Shown one piece after another: positions 17,328 to 25,411 of a DNA stretch of 48,595 nt. The notes under the pieces are model-generated. The model was not told the DNA's origin, did not search any database, and saw only the letters and a program-made list of their open reading frames with translations. The position numbers and the translations under genes were made by a program. The DNA comes from Clostridiales bacterium (GTDB taxonomy: Bacteria; Bacillota; Clostridia; Oscillospirales; Oscillospiraceae), in NCBI GenBank assembly GCA_014799475.1, contig JAAVHX010000010.1, positions 52,057 through 100,651 of the forward strand, read 5' to 3'. Numbering within the stretch: the first letter of the stretch is position 1; each line of letters begins with the position of its first letter.

Positions 17328-17364
17328 AGATCCACCCCCGGCTGGACCGGGGGTGGATCTATTT
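17328..17364. terminator. Bidirectional terminator between the nucleotidyltransferase gene and galT
   Basis: A perfect 14-bp stem (AGATCCACCCCCGG with its complement) with loop CTGGA and AT-rich tails on both sides, between convergent genes. Confidence 0.9.
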
Positions 17365-18854
17365 TATAACGTATTCAGGAACCGCAGGAAGGCCTCCTTC
17401 CCCTGGGGGGTGCGGGCGTACACCCCGGCGTGCTCCAGCACCTTGGCGAACACCAGCCCCGTCTCCTTCTTCACGATGTCCAGGGCGTTATTCGCCGTAA
17501 CGGTATAATTCTTGGCAAACGCCTCCGCCCAGTCGGCGTGCTTGACCGTTAGCTCGTCCGCGCGCAGGTCTTTGCCGTTTGCCAGCGCGTCCGCCACCGC
17601 AGACAACTCCTCCTTCAGACGAGCGGGAAGGACGGCAAGGCCCATCACCTCAATGAGCCCGATGTTCTCCTTTTTGATGTGGTGCAGCTCGGCGTGGGGG
17701 TGGTAAACGCCCAGGGGGTGCTCCTCGGTAGTGATGTTGTTGCGCAGCACCAGGTCCAGCTCGAACTTGTTCCCCCGCTTCCGGGCAATGGGGGTGATGG
17801 TGTTGTGGGGCTCGCCGTCCGTCTCGGCGAAGATGAAGGCGCTCTCGTCGGTGTAACCCCGCCACGCGGTCAAAACTTTGTCCGCCAGCTCGATGAGCCG
17901 GTCTGGGTTTATGGAAGAGACGCGGATAACCGACATGGGCCACTTCACGATGCCCGCCGCCACATCCTCAAAGCCGGGGAAGGTGAAGGGGGCCTCCACC
18001 GGGGCCTTGGCCATGGCGAACTCGTACCGCCCGCCCTGGAAGTGGTCGTGGGCCAAAATCGAGCCCCCCACGATGGGCAGGTCGGCGTTGGAGCCCACGA
18101 AGTAGTGGGGGAACTGGCCCACAAAGTCCAGCAGCTTGCCGAAGCAGGCCCGGTCGATCTTCATGGGCACGTGCTCGCTGTTCAGGCAGATGCAGTGCTC
18201 GTTGTAATAGACGTAGGGGGAGTACTGCAAAAACCAGGGGGAGCCGTTGATGGTGATGGGGACGATGCGGTGGTTCTGCCGCGCCGGGTGGTTCACTCGC
18301 CCCGCATACCCCTCGTTTTCGGCGCACAGCTGGCACCTTGGGTAGGCGGAGGCGGGGAGGTTTTTCGCTGCGGCGATGGCCTTGGGGTCCTTCTCTGGCT
18401 TGGACAGGTTGATGGTGATGTCCAGGTCGCCGTACTCGGTGGGGGCCTTCCACTGCACATCGCGGGCGATGCGGTCCCGGCGGATGTAGTTGGTATCCTG
18501 GCTGAATTTGTAGTACCAGTCGGTGGCTTTCTCCGGAGATTTCTGATAAAGGGCCTGGAAGATTTCGATAACCTGGCCGGGCCGGGGGGTGAGCCGCCCC
18601 ATCAGCTCGGTATCGAGCAAGTCACGGTAGACCACCGAGTTTTCGGTGAGCACGCCCCGCTCGTGGGCGTCATCCAGCAGCTCATCTAATACGGGGGCCA
18701 GCTCGATGTCAGCCCACTTCTGATGAGAATCTGTATAACTGTCAATCTTTAATACATCCAGGATGGTATTGATCGCCCATGTACGGTCTTCCGGGTCGAT
18801 GAGGTCCTTTTGGATGGCATAATCGGCCAGTTTTTCGATCGCAATGTCGATCAT
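17364..18854 (-). CDS. galT: UDP-glucose--hexose-1-phosphate uridylyltransferase (Firmicutes type)
   Basis: A 496-aa Leloir-pathway enzyme moving UMP from UDP-glucose to galactose 1-phosphate. The length and the motifs YPRCQLCAENEGYAGR, PYVYYNEHCICLN and GGSILAHDHFQGGRYEF mark the long Firmicutes GalT type rather than the shorter E. coli type. I chose the ATG at 18854, with GAGGTG 8 bp upstream; a GTG three codons earlier is possible. It follows galK with an 18-bp gap and ends at the shared terminator. Confidence 0.95.
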   Translation of the reverse strand: MIDIAIEKLADYAIQKDLIDPEDRTWAINTILDVLKIDSYTDSHQKWADIELAPVLDELLDDAHERGVLTENSVVYRDLLDTELMGRLTPRPGQVIEIFQALYQKSPEKATDWYYKFSQDTNYIRRDRIARDVQWKAPTEYGDLDITINLSKPEKDPKAIAAAKNLPASAYPRCQLCAENEGYAGRVNHPARQNHRIVPITINGSPWFLQYSPYVYYNEHCICLNSEHVPMKIDRACFGKLLDFVGQFPHYFVGSNADLPIVGGSILAHDHFQGGRYEFAMAKAPVEAPFTFPGFEDVAAGIVKWPMSVIRVSSINPDRLIELADKVLTAWRGYTDESAFIFAETDGEPHNTITPIARKRGNKFELDLVLRNNITTEEHPLGVYHPHAELHHIKKENIGLIEVMGLAVLPARLKEELSAVADALANGKDLRADELTVKHADWAEAFAKNYTVTANNALDIVKKETGLVFAKVLEHAGVYARTPQGKEAFLRFLNTL

Positions 18855-18872
18855 TGAAAACACACCTCTTCC

Positions 18873-20171
18873 TTACTCGCCCACGACGACGCAGCCGCCA
18901 ACGGGCCGGATGTGCAGGATATGGCACTTGCCCGCGCCGAACACGGCCTCCATACCGTTTTTGAACTGCTCCAAATCGTCGTTGGGCACGAACGCCTGGA
19001 TGGTGCCCGCGAAGCCGCCGCCATGGACCCGGCAGGCCCCTGTGTCCAGCAGGAGTTTGGCCTCCTCCAAGGCCAGAGGAATGGCCTGCTGCCGCGGGTC
19101 GGCGGTGGACCAGGTGTTCTGCAAGTGCAGGGCAGAGGACAGCCCCGACTGATTCACCGTATCCAGAAAGAGGTCAAAATCCCCGTTTTTCAAGGCCGCA
19201 GCCTCTCTCACGGCCAGGCGGTCGTCATCATAGAAGTGTATGGCCCGAAGCACCGCCCGGTCGCCGCACTCCTGGCGCAAAGCGGGGATGGCGGCGCGGA
19301 ACTGCTCCAGGGGTACATCCCGCAGGACGGTCTTTCCAAAGTGAGCGGCCACCGCCCCCATCTCCCGGGTGATGTCAGCGTAATCGTCGGTGAGGTCGCC
19401 GTGGCTGGAGCCGGTGTCCACAATGCACAGGGCGTAGCCGGATTGGGAGAAATCATAGTCCACCTTTTCCACCACCGGGTGGTTGGGATCATTGAAGTCG
19501 ATGAACACCGCGCCGCCCACCGATGAACCCATCTGATCCATCAGGCCGCAGGGCTTGCCGAAATAGACATTCTCGGCGTACTGGCCGATCTTGGCGATGG
19601 TGACGGGGTCCAGCTTGTCATCGCAGCAGAAGTGGTTGAACATGTTGCCCACCAGCACCTCGTAGGCGGCGGAGGACGACAGCCCGGAGCCGGACAGCAC
19701 GGTGGAGTTGGCGCAGGCGTCAAAGCCGGACAGCTCATAGCCCAGTTCCTTGATTTTGGCCGCCACCCCCCGCACCAGGGCGGCGGAGGTGTTCTCCTCC
19801 CCCTTCTTGGGGGCCAGGTCGTCCAGGTCGATTTCCAGGGCGGGGTAGCCCTCGGACTGGATGCGCACCAGCCGCGTGCCGTTGGGGGCGGCGCAGGCCA
19901 GCATATCCAGATCCACGCTGCCGCACAGCACACGGCCATGCTGGTGGTCGGTGTGGTTGCCGCCGATCTCCGTGCGGCCGGGGCCGCTGAACAGGGCCGC
20001 GTTTGGGGCATCCGCCCCATAGCGGGCGGCAAATGCCTCCACCGTGCCCACGGCGCGGGCACGGGCCTCGTCCAGGCTCCGAGCGCTGCCGTCCAGGGCG
20101 TAGAGGGCGGCCAAGGCCTTGTCATGGGCCCCACTTTTCAGGGCGGTCAAAAGCTGTGTACAGTCAGACAT
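18873..20171 (-). CDS. galK: Galactokinase
   Basis: A 432-aa GHMP kinase that phosphorylates galactose at C1. Signature GRTEIGGNHTDHQHG (about residues 69-83) binds the sugar, STVLSGSGLSSSAAYE (about 161-176) is the ATP-binding GHMP motif, and CRVHGGGFAGTIQAF is the third motif. GAGGTGAG lies upstream of the ATG at 20171; the open frame extends further but crosses the promoter. It is first in galK-galT. No galE or galM is in view. Confidence 0.95.
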   Translation of the reverse strand: MSDCTQLLTALKSGAHDKALAALYALDGSARSLDEARARAVGTVEAFAARYGADAPNAALFSGPGRTEIGGNHTDHQHGRVLCGSVDLDMLACAAPNGTRLVRIQSEGYPALEIDLDDLAPKKGEENTSAALVRGVAAKIKELGYELSGFDACANSTVLSGSGLSSSAAYEVLVGNMFNHFCCDDKLDPVTIAKIGQYAENVYFGKPCGLMDQMGSSVGGAVFIDFNDPNHPVVEKVDYDFSQSGYALCIVDTGSSHGDLTDDYADITREMGAVAAHFGKTVLRDVPLEQFRAAIPALRQECGDRAVLRAIHFYDDDRLAVREAAALKNGDFDLFLDTVNQSGLSSALHLQNTWSTADPRQQAIPLALEEAKLLLDTGACRVHGGGFAGTIQAFVPNDDLEQFKNGMEAVFGAGKCHILHIRPVGGCVVVGE

Positions 20172-20220
20172 CGCTCTCACCTCATTCTTCTTATGTAAAG
20201 GGCAGGATATGCTTAAAAAG

Positions 20221-20233
20221 ACAGTATAACTGT
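20221..20233. promoter_or_regulatory. Possible operator at the galK promoter
   Basis: A perfect dyad, ACAGT-ATA-ACTGT, overlaps the -10 box and the likely start point of galK transcription. It would suit a dimeric repressor; no regulator gene is adjacent. Confidence 0.4.
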
Positions 20234-20257
20234 ACCACAGCGGGTAAATCTTGGCAA
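20229..20257 (-). promoter_or_regulatory. sigma-A-type promoter of galK-galT
   Basis: TTGCCA, 17 bp and TACAGT on the minus strand, about 58 bp upstream of the galK ATG. Confidence 0.65.
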
Positions 20258-20311
20258 GAGTGTTTTGGCAGGAAAACATACCAAGATGTGTGGTTCCAGC
20301 CTCGTCAGCGC

Positions 20312-20352
20312 ATAAACGGCGCCGGAGCCTATTCGCCTCCGACGCCGTTTAT
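20312..20352 (-). terminator. Terminator-like hairpin after the SASP gene
   Basis: A long stem with one bulge (ATAAACGGCG...CGGAG with its complement) lies 30 bp past the stop. The T-run is weak, so termination strength is uncertain. Confidence 0.6.
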
Positions 20353-20381
20353 TATCCCCGGAACGGGGAATGCTGAACTTG

Positions 20382-20585
20382 TTACTTCAGGCCGTTCTCG
20401 TAGGCCTCGATCATCTTCTTGACCATCTGGCCGCCCACGGAGCCCGCCTGACGGCTGGTCAGGTCGCCGTTGTAGCCCTGCTTCAGGTTGACGCCCACCT
20501 CGTTGGCCGCCTCCATCTTGAACTTGTCCATGGCCTCGCGAGCGCCGGGAACGACCAGACGGTTGGAGTTATTACTGTTAGACAT
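20382..20585 (-). CDS. Alpha/beta-type small acid-soluble spore protein
   Basis: A 67-aa DNA-binding spore protein with the family core: RLVVPGAREAMDKFKMEAANE (GPR protease site region) and SRQAGSVGGQMVKKMIEAYE. SASPs coat and protect DNA in dormant spores and are degraded at germination, so the organism almost certainly sporulates. AAAGGAGG lies about 8 bp before the ATG, and a sigma-G-like promoter lies 73 bp upstream. Confidence 0.95.
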   Translation of the reverse strand: MSNSNNSNRLVVPGAREAMDKFKMEAANEVGVNLKQGYNGDLTSRQAGSVGGQMVKKMIEAYENGLK

Positions 20586-20657
20586 ATCCTTGTCCTCCTT
20601 TTAAATCTTGTTTCAATCTCAGTTGTTTGTTTCTTTGTCGGATCGGGAATCCGAGCA

Positions 20658-20686
20658 TAGTTTGAACCGTCCGGATTTTTATATGC
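20658..20686 (-). promoter_or_regulatory. sigma-G-like (forespore) promoter of the SASP gene
   Basis: On the minus strand GCATA, a 17-bp spacer and CAAACTA. The -35 fits GHATR exactly and the -10 matches CATNHTA at all but one position, which suits forespore expression. Confidence 0.55.
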
Positions 20687-20717
20687 GGCGTCCGCAATGG
20701 TAAGTTTAGGCTGCTGT

Positions 20718-21341
20718 TCAATGAAAATGATCAAGGTAAAACCGCCAGGGGAAGTCGATGGCCTCCTCGGCGTAGTCGATCCCGATCCGCTTGCCCACCC
20801 TGATGTCGAGCGGCTTCAGATCCGACCGCGGGACAGGCAGGCCCAGCTCCTCCAAGCTTTCGCAGATGAAAAGCTCCTTTGAGCCGTAGGGCAGGGCGTT
20901 GAGGGATCGGTCAATGTTCATTCCCGCGCACACCTTGCCCGGGCCGTTGAGGAAGTTCTTTTTCTGATAGGCGGTCATATCGGCGCACTTGCAATGGAAT
21001 CGGTTTTCTGCTATGATGTTCTGGTTGTACCTGGGGGACAGGCCCCGGATCAGCACCGCCGCCGGCTCGCCCTCGGGCTCGGTGACGAAATTGAGGCAGC
21101 AGTGCATCCCGTAGATCAGGTACACATAGGCCGTCCCCGGCGGGGCGTATAAGGTCTTTGTCCGCTCCGTTTTGCGGTAGTTGTAGGCGTGGCACGCCTT
21201 GTCTATCCGGCCCACATATGCCTCCGTCTCGGTGATCCTGGCCGCCAGGGTGAGCCCGTCATACTGCCGCACCAGATATTTGCCCACCAGGGCGCGGGCA
21301 GCGTCCACGGTGTCCCTGTTGAAAAAATTCTGAGGGAGCAT
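20718..21341 (-). CDS. DNA-3-methyladenine glycosylase (AAG/Mpg family)
   Basis: A 207-aa base-excision repair enzyme that removes alkylated purines. Family landmarks are RITETEAYVGRIDKACHAYNYRKTER (about residues 35-60, with the catalytic Glu region), GTAYVYLIYGMHCCLNFVTE and VLIRGLSP, then NGPGKVCAGMNIDRSLN. The open frame continues far upstream on this strand, antisense to the EamA transporter, but family alignment and a purine-rich ribosome site place the start at 21341. It is divergent from the EamA gene. Confidence 0.92.
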   Translation of the reverse strand: MLPQNFFNRDTVDAARALVGKYLVRQYDGLTLAARITETEAYVGRIDKACHAYNYRKTERTKTLYAPPGTAYVYLIYGMHCCLNFVTEPEGEPAAVLIRGLSPRYNQNIIAENRFHCKCADMTAYQKKNFLNGPGKVCAGMNIDRSLNALPYGSKELFICESLEELGLPVPRSDLKPLDIRVGKRIGIDYAEEAIDFPWRFYLDHFH

Positions 21342-21372
21342 TTCCCGTTCCACCCCTTTCTCTTTTTCGGTT

Positions 21373-21401
21373 ATGATACCACACCTCAGTCCATTTGAAA
21401 A
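21373..21401 (-). promoter_or_regulatory. Possible promoter of the AAG glycosylase gene
   Basis: TTTTCA, 17 bp and TATCAT on the minus strand, about 32 bp upstream of the start. Both boxes are imperfect. Confidence 0.45.
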
Positions 21402-21419
21402 CCCGGAGTTGAACTTCTT

Positions 21420-22307
21420 ATGAGCGAAAACACCCTGAAAAAACTGGCCAAACCCATGATCGTCCTGGCTACCCTCATCTGGGGATCCACCTTCTTTATC
21501 CTGAAGGACACCCTGGACGATGTGGATCTGATGTTCCTGCTGGCCTTCCGCTTCTCCCTCGCCGCCGCCATCCTGGCCCTGGTGTTTTGGAAAAACTGGA
21601 AGGGCATGGATCTGCACTGCCTGTGGCAGGGCGGGATACTGGGGGTGCTGCTGTTCGCCGCCTACGCGGTGCAGAACTACGGCCTGATGGACACCACACC
21701 GGGGAAAAACGCCTTCTTCACCGCCGTATACTGCGTCATCGTCCCCTTCCTGTACTGGGCGGTGGACCGGCTGCGGCCCAGCCGGTGGAACGTGCTGGCC
21801 GCCCTTTTGTGCGTGGCGGGCATCGGCTTCGTGTCCTGGGACGGGGGCCTTGCCCTGACGGGCGGCGACCTGCTCACCCTGCTGTCCGGGTTCCTCTACG
21901 CCTGCCACATCGTGGCGGTGGCCAAATTCTCCCAGGAGCGGGACATCTTCATCCTCACCGTCCTGCAATTTGCCGCCACAGCCCTGTGCTGCTGGATCGG
22001 GACCATCTTCACCCATGGCATCCCCATGGACGGCCTGCCCGCCCGGGCCTGGTGGGTGCTGCTCTACCTTGCCGTCGCCGCCACCTCCATCGCCCTGTTG
22101 TTCCAGAACGTGGGCCAGAAGTACACCGACCCCTCCTCTGCCGCCCTGCTGCTCAGCCTGGAAGCCCCCTTTGGCGTGGCCTTCTCGGTGCTGTTCGGGG
22201 CGGAGAGCCCCTCCCCGCTGATGTACCTGGGCTTTCTGCTGATCTTCCTGGCCGTGGTGTGCTCCGAGACCCAGTTCAAGTTTCTGCGCAAATCTATAAA
22301 AGCATAA
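21420..22307 (+). CDS. EamA/DMT-family transporter
   Basis: A 295-aa protein with about ten transmembrane helices and two EamA repeats. The first opens PMIVLATLIWGSTFFILKDTLDDVDL, and the second half has LLTLLSGFLYACHIVAVAKFSQ. The helix ending LLLSLEAPFGVAFSVLFGAE is the usual late motif. Such proteins export metabolites or amino acids; the substrate is not predictable. CGGAG lies 10 bp upstream of the ATG. It is divergent from the AAG gene and ends at a shared terminator. Confidence 0.9.
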   Translation: MSENTLKKLAKPMIVLATLIWGSTFFILKDTLDDVDLMFLLAFRFSLAAAILALVFWKNWKGMDLHCLWQGGILGVLLFAAYAVQNYGLMDTTPGKNAFFTAVYCVIVPFLYWAVDRLRPSRWNVLAALLCVAGIGFVSWDGGLALTGGDLLTLLSGFLYACHIVAVAKFSQERDIFILTVLQFAATALCCWIGTIFTHGIPMDGLPARAWWVLLYLAVAATSIALLFQNVGQKYTDPSSAALLLSLEAPFGVAFSVLFGAESPSPLMYLGFLLIFLAVVCSETQFKFLRKSIKA

Positions 22308-22338
22308 AAAAGTACCGGGCTGTGCCCGGTACTTTTGC
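22308..22338. terminator. Bidirectional terminator between EamA and S33 hydrolase genes
   Basis: A 13-bp perfect stem (AAAAGTACCGGGC with its complement) with a 3-nt loop TGT between convergent genes. Confidence 0.9.
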
Positions 22339-23253
22339 TCAGATATGCTTTTCCAACCACGCCAGCACGTCGGCGTACACCTCGCCCTTGTTGATCTCAT
22401 TGTGCATCTCGTGCCGCCCGCCGGGGTAGAGCTTCATGGTCAGGTCGGCGGTGCCGTGGTCTTTAAAAAAGCCGTATACCTTCCTGACCCCCTCGCCGTT
22501 GCCGCCCACCGGGTCCCGGTCGCCAGAGAACAGGTACACCGGGGTGGACGGATCCATCTGGGACAGCGCTTTCTCACTGGAGATGTATTGCAAGCCCTCC
22601 ATCATATCCCGGACCAGTCCGGCTGTGGGCTCGAAGGTACAGAAGGGGTCCTTCAGGTAGGCGTCCACCACCGCCTCGTCCCGGCAGATCCAGTCCGCCG
22701 AGGTGCGGTTGGGCGCGAACTGCTTGTTGTAGGATCCCAGGGACAGGGGGCTCACCGCATCCGGCCCCCGCAGGGCGCAGACAACGGAGGACACCGCCTT
22801 GCCCGCCGCCACCACGGCGGCCTTCTCCTGCCCGGTGCCGGACAGGATGCAGCCGTCCACCGTGCCGGGGTAGGCGCACAGATAGGTGCGGGCCAGGAAG
22901 GAGCCCATGGAGTGGCCCAGCAGGAAGTAGGGCACGCCGGGGTACTTCTCCCCCATAAGGACGCGCAGCTTCCGCACGTTGGCCGTCACCAGCGTCCAGC
23001 CGTCCTTTTTGCCAAAATAGCCGTACTTGCCGTCGTCCACCGTCCGGCCGTGGCCCAGATGATCCTCACCGCACACCACAAAGCCATGATCGGCCAAATA
23101 CCGCGCGAAGTGGTCGTACCGCCCCATGTAGTCCGCCACGCCGTGGACGATCTGCACCACCGCCCGGGGCTTGCCGTCAGGCGTCCACAGGCTCGTGTGG
23201 CATTTGTGCGCCCCGTCCTTGGAGGGAAAGGTAAATTCCGTAAACTCCGTCAT
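22339..23253 (-). CDS. Alpha/beta hydrolase, monoacylglycerol lipase-like (S33/Hydrolase_4)
   Basis: A 304-aa cytosolic-type hydrolase with no signal peptide. VQIVHGVADYMGRYDHFARYL is the oxyanion-hole strand, LLGHSMGSFLAR has the nucleophile Ser (about residue 114), FSGDRDPVGG the acid and GGRHEMHNE the catalytic His. These match lysophospholipase or monoglyceride lipase-like enzymes. GGGGTGAACAAATT precedes the ATG. Substrate unknown. Confidence 0.88.
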   Translation of the reverse strand: MTEFTEFTFPSKDGAHKCHTSLWTPDGKPRAVVQIVHGVADYMGRYDHFARYLADHGFVVCGEDHLGHGRTVDDGKYGYFGKKDGWTLVTANVRKLRVLMGEKYPGVPYFLLGHSMGSFLARTYLCAYPGTVDGCILSGTGQEKAAVVAAGKAVSSVVCALRGPDAVSPLSLGSYNKQFAPNRTSADWICRDEAVVDAYLKDPFCTFEPTAGLVRDMMEGLQYISSEKALSQMDPSTPVYLFSGDRDPVGGNGEGVRKVYGFFKDHGTADLTMKLYPGGRHEMHNEINKGEVYADVLAWLEKHI

Positions 23254-23282
23254 AATTTGTTCACCCCAACCGTGTTATTTTA

Positions 23283-23457
23283 TGGTACAATATCAGCAAT
23301 CGCCGTGCAGCGCACGGCGGCCCGCTTTGCGGGCTGGCATTTTACAAATAAAATGCCACTTGCTGATGTTGCACCATGGTCAAAACCGGCTTTGCCGGTT
23401 TTGCGCCGCCGCTGAGGCGGCGCAAGCCGTGAAACGGCTTGCAGATATGGTACAATT
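23283..23457. repeat. Multi-hairpin intergenic element containing leader repeat copy B
   Basis: A 17-bp inverted repeat with two mismatches (TGGTACAATATCAGCAA at 23283-23299, complement at 23360-23376) encloses three smaller hairpins: CGCCGTGC arms, GCCCGC-TTT-GCGGGC and TGGCATTTTA arms. Three more follow: AAAACCGGC-TTT-GCCGGTTTT at 23382-23402, GCGCCGCC arms at 23403-23423 and AAGCCGT-GAA-ACGGCTT at 23424-23440. TACAAT then occurs again at 23451. Positions 23284-23321 match copy A at 15193-15230 (35 of 38). It lies in the leader of the S41 protease gene and upstream of the divergent S33 gene. It may be a palindromic mobile repeat or a structured leader RNA. Confidence 0.7.
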
Positions 23458-23524
23458 AGTTTAATATGCCCAGACCCATTTGTCAATTTACAAAATGCCC
23501 GAGACGCACAAAAGGAGAACCGTC

Positions 23525-25411
23525 ATGAAAAAGTACTTATCCCGTCTGTTGTCCGCCCTGCTGGCCCTGACCCTGCTCGTCGCCCCCGCCTCCGCCCTCA
23601 CGGTGGAACAGGCACTGGAGCTGCTGGAGGACACCTATTATTACGGCATCCCGGAGGAGGCCTACGAGGCGGAAAGCCTGGAGGAGCTGTTCCAGCTCCT
23701 GGGCGACCCCTACACCCAGTACCTGACCCCAATCCAGTATCAAGCCTTTTTTGAGTCGGTGGACGGAGAAGAGGAGGCCGTGGGCATCGGCATCCTGTCC
23801 TACTTCACCGAGGAGGGCATCTTGATCAGTGAAGCGGTGTCCGGCGGCAGCGCCCAGGCGGCGGGTCTCCGGCCCGGCGACCTCATCGTGGCCGTTGACG
23901 GCGTCTCCTGCGTCCCCGCGCTGGAGGAGCACCGCCAGCTCCTGCTGGGCGAGGAGGGCACCCAGGTGACCGTCACCGTCCTGCGGGACGGCGTGACCCG
24001 GGACTATACCCTCACCCGCCGGACGGTGCATATCGCCAATGTCCGATTCACTCTGCTGGATGGCGGCGTGGGATATATACACTGTGACAGCTTCAGCAGC
24101 GATGCCGGCAAGCTCTTCTCCGACGCGCTGAAACGGTATAACAGCCAGGTGAACTGCTGGGTGGTGGATCTGCGCAACAACGGGGGCGGCTACGTGGACT
24201 CCGCCGCCGATATGCTGGCCGCGTTGGGCGGGCCGGACCGCTACATCTACTTCGAGGACAGTGTCGGACAGGTGACCTACTATGCCCGCACCACCAAGGC
24301 CGCCAGCGAGAAGCCGGTGCTCCTGCTGGTAAACAATTACAGCGCCAGCGCCTCGGAGGCCATGGCCTCCGGCGTCCGGGACATGGAGCGCGGGGTGATC
24401 ATCGGCAGCCGTACCTATGGCAAGGGCGTAGGCCAGACCATCCTGGACGAGAGCGTACTTCCCGAGTACTTTGACGGCGACGGCCTGAAGGTCACCATCG
24501 GCCGGTTCTACTCCGTCGGCGGCACCACCACCGACATGATCGGCGTCATCCCCACCCTGCTGGTGGACGACGCCAGCGCCGCCGCGGTGGCCGCTGCCCT
24601 GTGCGGCGGCAGCGCGGACACCTCCTCCCTGTGCCTCCTAGTGGACGGCCAGCCCTTCTATTTGGACCCGGACGCGGACAGCCAGACTCTGTCCGCCCTG
24701 CTGGCGGCCATTCCCCCCCAGATGACGCTGTTCTACAGCAGCGGCACGTTCAGCGACGTCACCCCCGCTCAGGCGGCGGCCAAGCTGGGGCTGGACTATG
24801 ACAACCGCTGGTTTAACGACGTCTCAGGCAGCTTGTACGCCAACGCCATCAACGCCCTGGGCACCTACGGCCTGCTCAGCGGCACCGGCGGCGGCAGCTT
24901 CAACCCCAAGGGCCAGCTCACTCGCGCCCAGCTCTGCATGATCCTGGCCCGGGTGCTCAACGTGAGTTCCAGCGGCCCCAGCCGGTTCAGCGACGTGGCC
25001 CAGAACGCCTGGTACGGCCCCGCCGTCAACGCCATGGCGGAGCTGGGCCTGGTGACCGGCGTGGGCGGCGGCCGCTTTGACCCCAACAGCCCGGTCACCC
25101 AGGAGCAGTTCCTTACCATCCTGGGCCGCACCGCCCGTTACCTCAACTTCGCCCTGGACGCCTACGGTGAGATCGTGGACGAGCATGGCGCCGATCTGCC
25201 CCTGGATATGGAGATCGATCTGGCTCCCTACGCCAAGTGGGCAAAAAGCGGCGTGGCCGTGCTGGCCTGGGGCCTGGAGGACGCGCTGGACGGCTATGGG
25301 GATATGCTCTACACCTCCTTGAGGAACATCACTCCCTCCGCCCCCGTCCTCCGGGAGGAGGCCGCCGCCGGCATATACGCCCTGCTGTCCGGCCTGGAGA
25401 TCCTGCCATGA
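23525..25411 (+). CDS. Secreted S41 (C-terminal processing) protease with SLH domains
   Basis: A 628-aa exported protein: signal peptide (about residues 1-24, ending VAPASA), PDZ domain (about 75-160; LRPGDLIVAVDGVSC), then the S41 domain with VVDLRNNGGGYV, nucleophile Ser in NNYSASASEAMASG and general-base Lys in GSRTYGKGVGQ. Two clear SLH domains follow (WFNDVSGSLYANAINALGTYG and RFSDVAQNAWYGPAVNAMAELG, about residues 435-545), with a degenerate third near the end. SLH domains hold proteins on pyruvylated wall polymer, so this protease acts at the surface. AAAGGAG precedes the ATG at 23525. The stop overlaps queH by 4 bp. Confidence 0.9.
   Translation: MKKYLSRLLSALLALTLLVAPASALTVEQALELLEDTYYYGIPEEAYEAESLEELFQLLGDPYTQYLTPIQYQAFFESVDGEEEAVGIGILSYFTEEGILISEAVSGGSAQAAGLRPGDLIVAVDGVSCVPALEEHRQLLLGEEGTQVTVTVLRDGVTRDYTLTRRTVHIANVRFTLLDGGVGYIHCDSFSSDAGKLFSDALKRYNSQVNCWVVDLRNNGGGYVDSAADMLAALGGPDRYIYFEDSVGQVTYYARTTKAASEKPVLLLVNNYSASASEAMASGVRDMERGVIIGSRTYGKGVGQTILDESVLPEYFDGDGLKVTIGRFYSVGGTTTDMIGVIPTLLVDDASAAAVAAALCGGSADTSSLCLLVDGQPFYLDPDADSQTLSALLAAIPPQMTLFYSSGTFSDVTPAQAAAKLGLDYDNRWFNDVSGSLYANAINALGTYGLLSGTGGGSFNPKGQLTRAQLCMILARVLNVSSSGPSRFSDVAQNAWYGPAVNAMAELGLVTGVGGGRFDPNSPVTQEQFLTILGRTARYLNFALDAYGEIVDEHGADLPLDMEIDLAPYAKWAKSGVAVLAWGLEDALDGYGDMLYTSLRNITPSAPVLREEAAAGIYALLSGLEILP

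Noticed and set aside
21342-22400. Upstream extension of the AAG glycosylase frame to 560 aa, suggesting a fusion
   Set aside because: The extension is antisense to the EamA transporter and has no recognisable domain. The glycosylase has its normal start at 21341.
23280-23486. A short minus-strand open frame inside the multi-hairpin element
   Set aside because: Its sequence is entirely explained by inverted repeats. A similar peptide in the copy A region arises from the shared repeat, not from a gene family.
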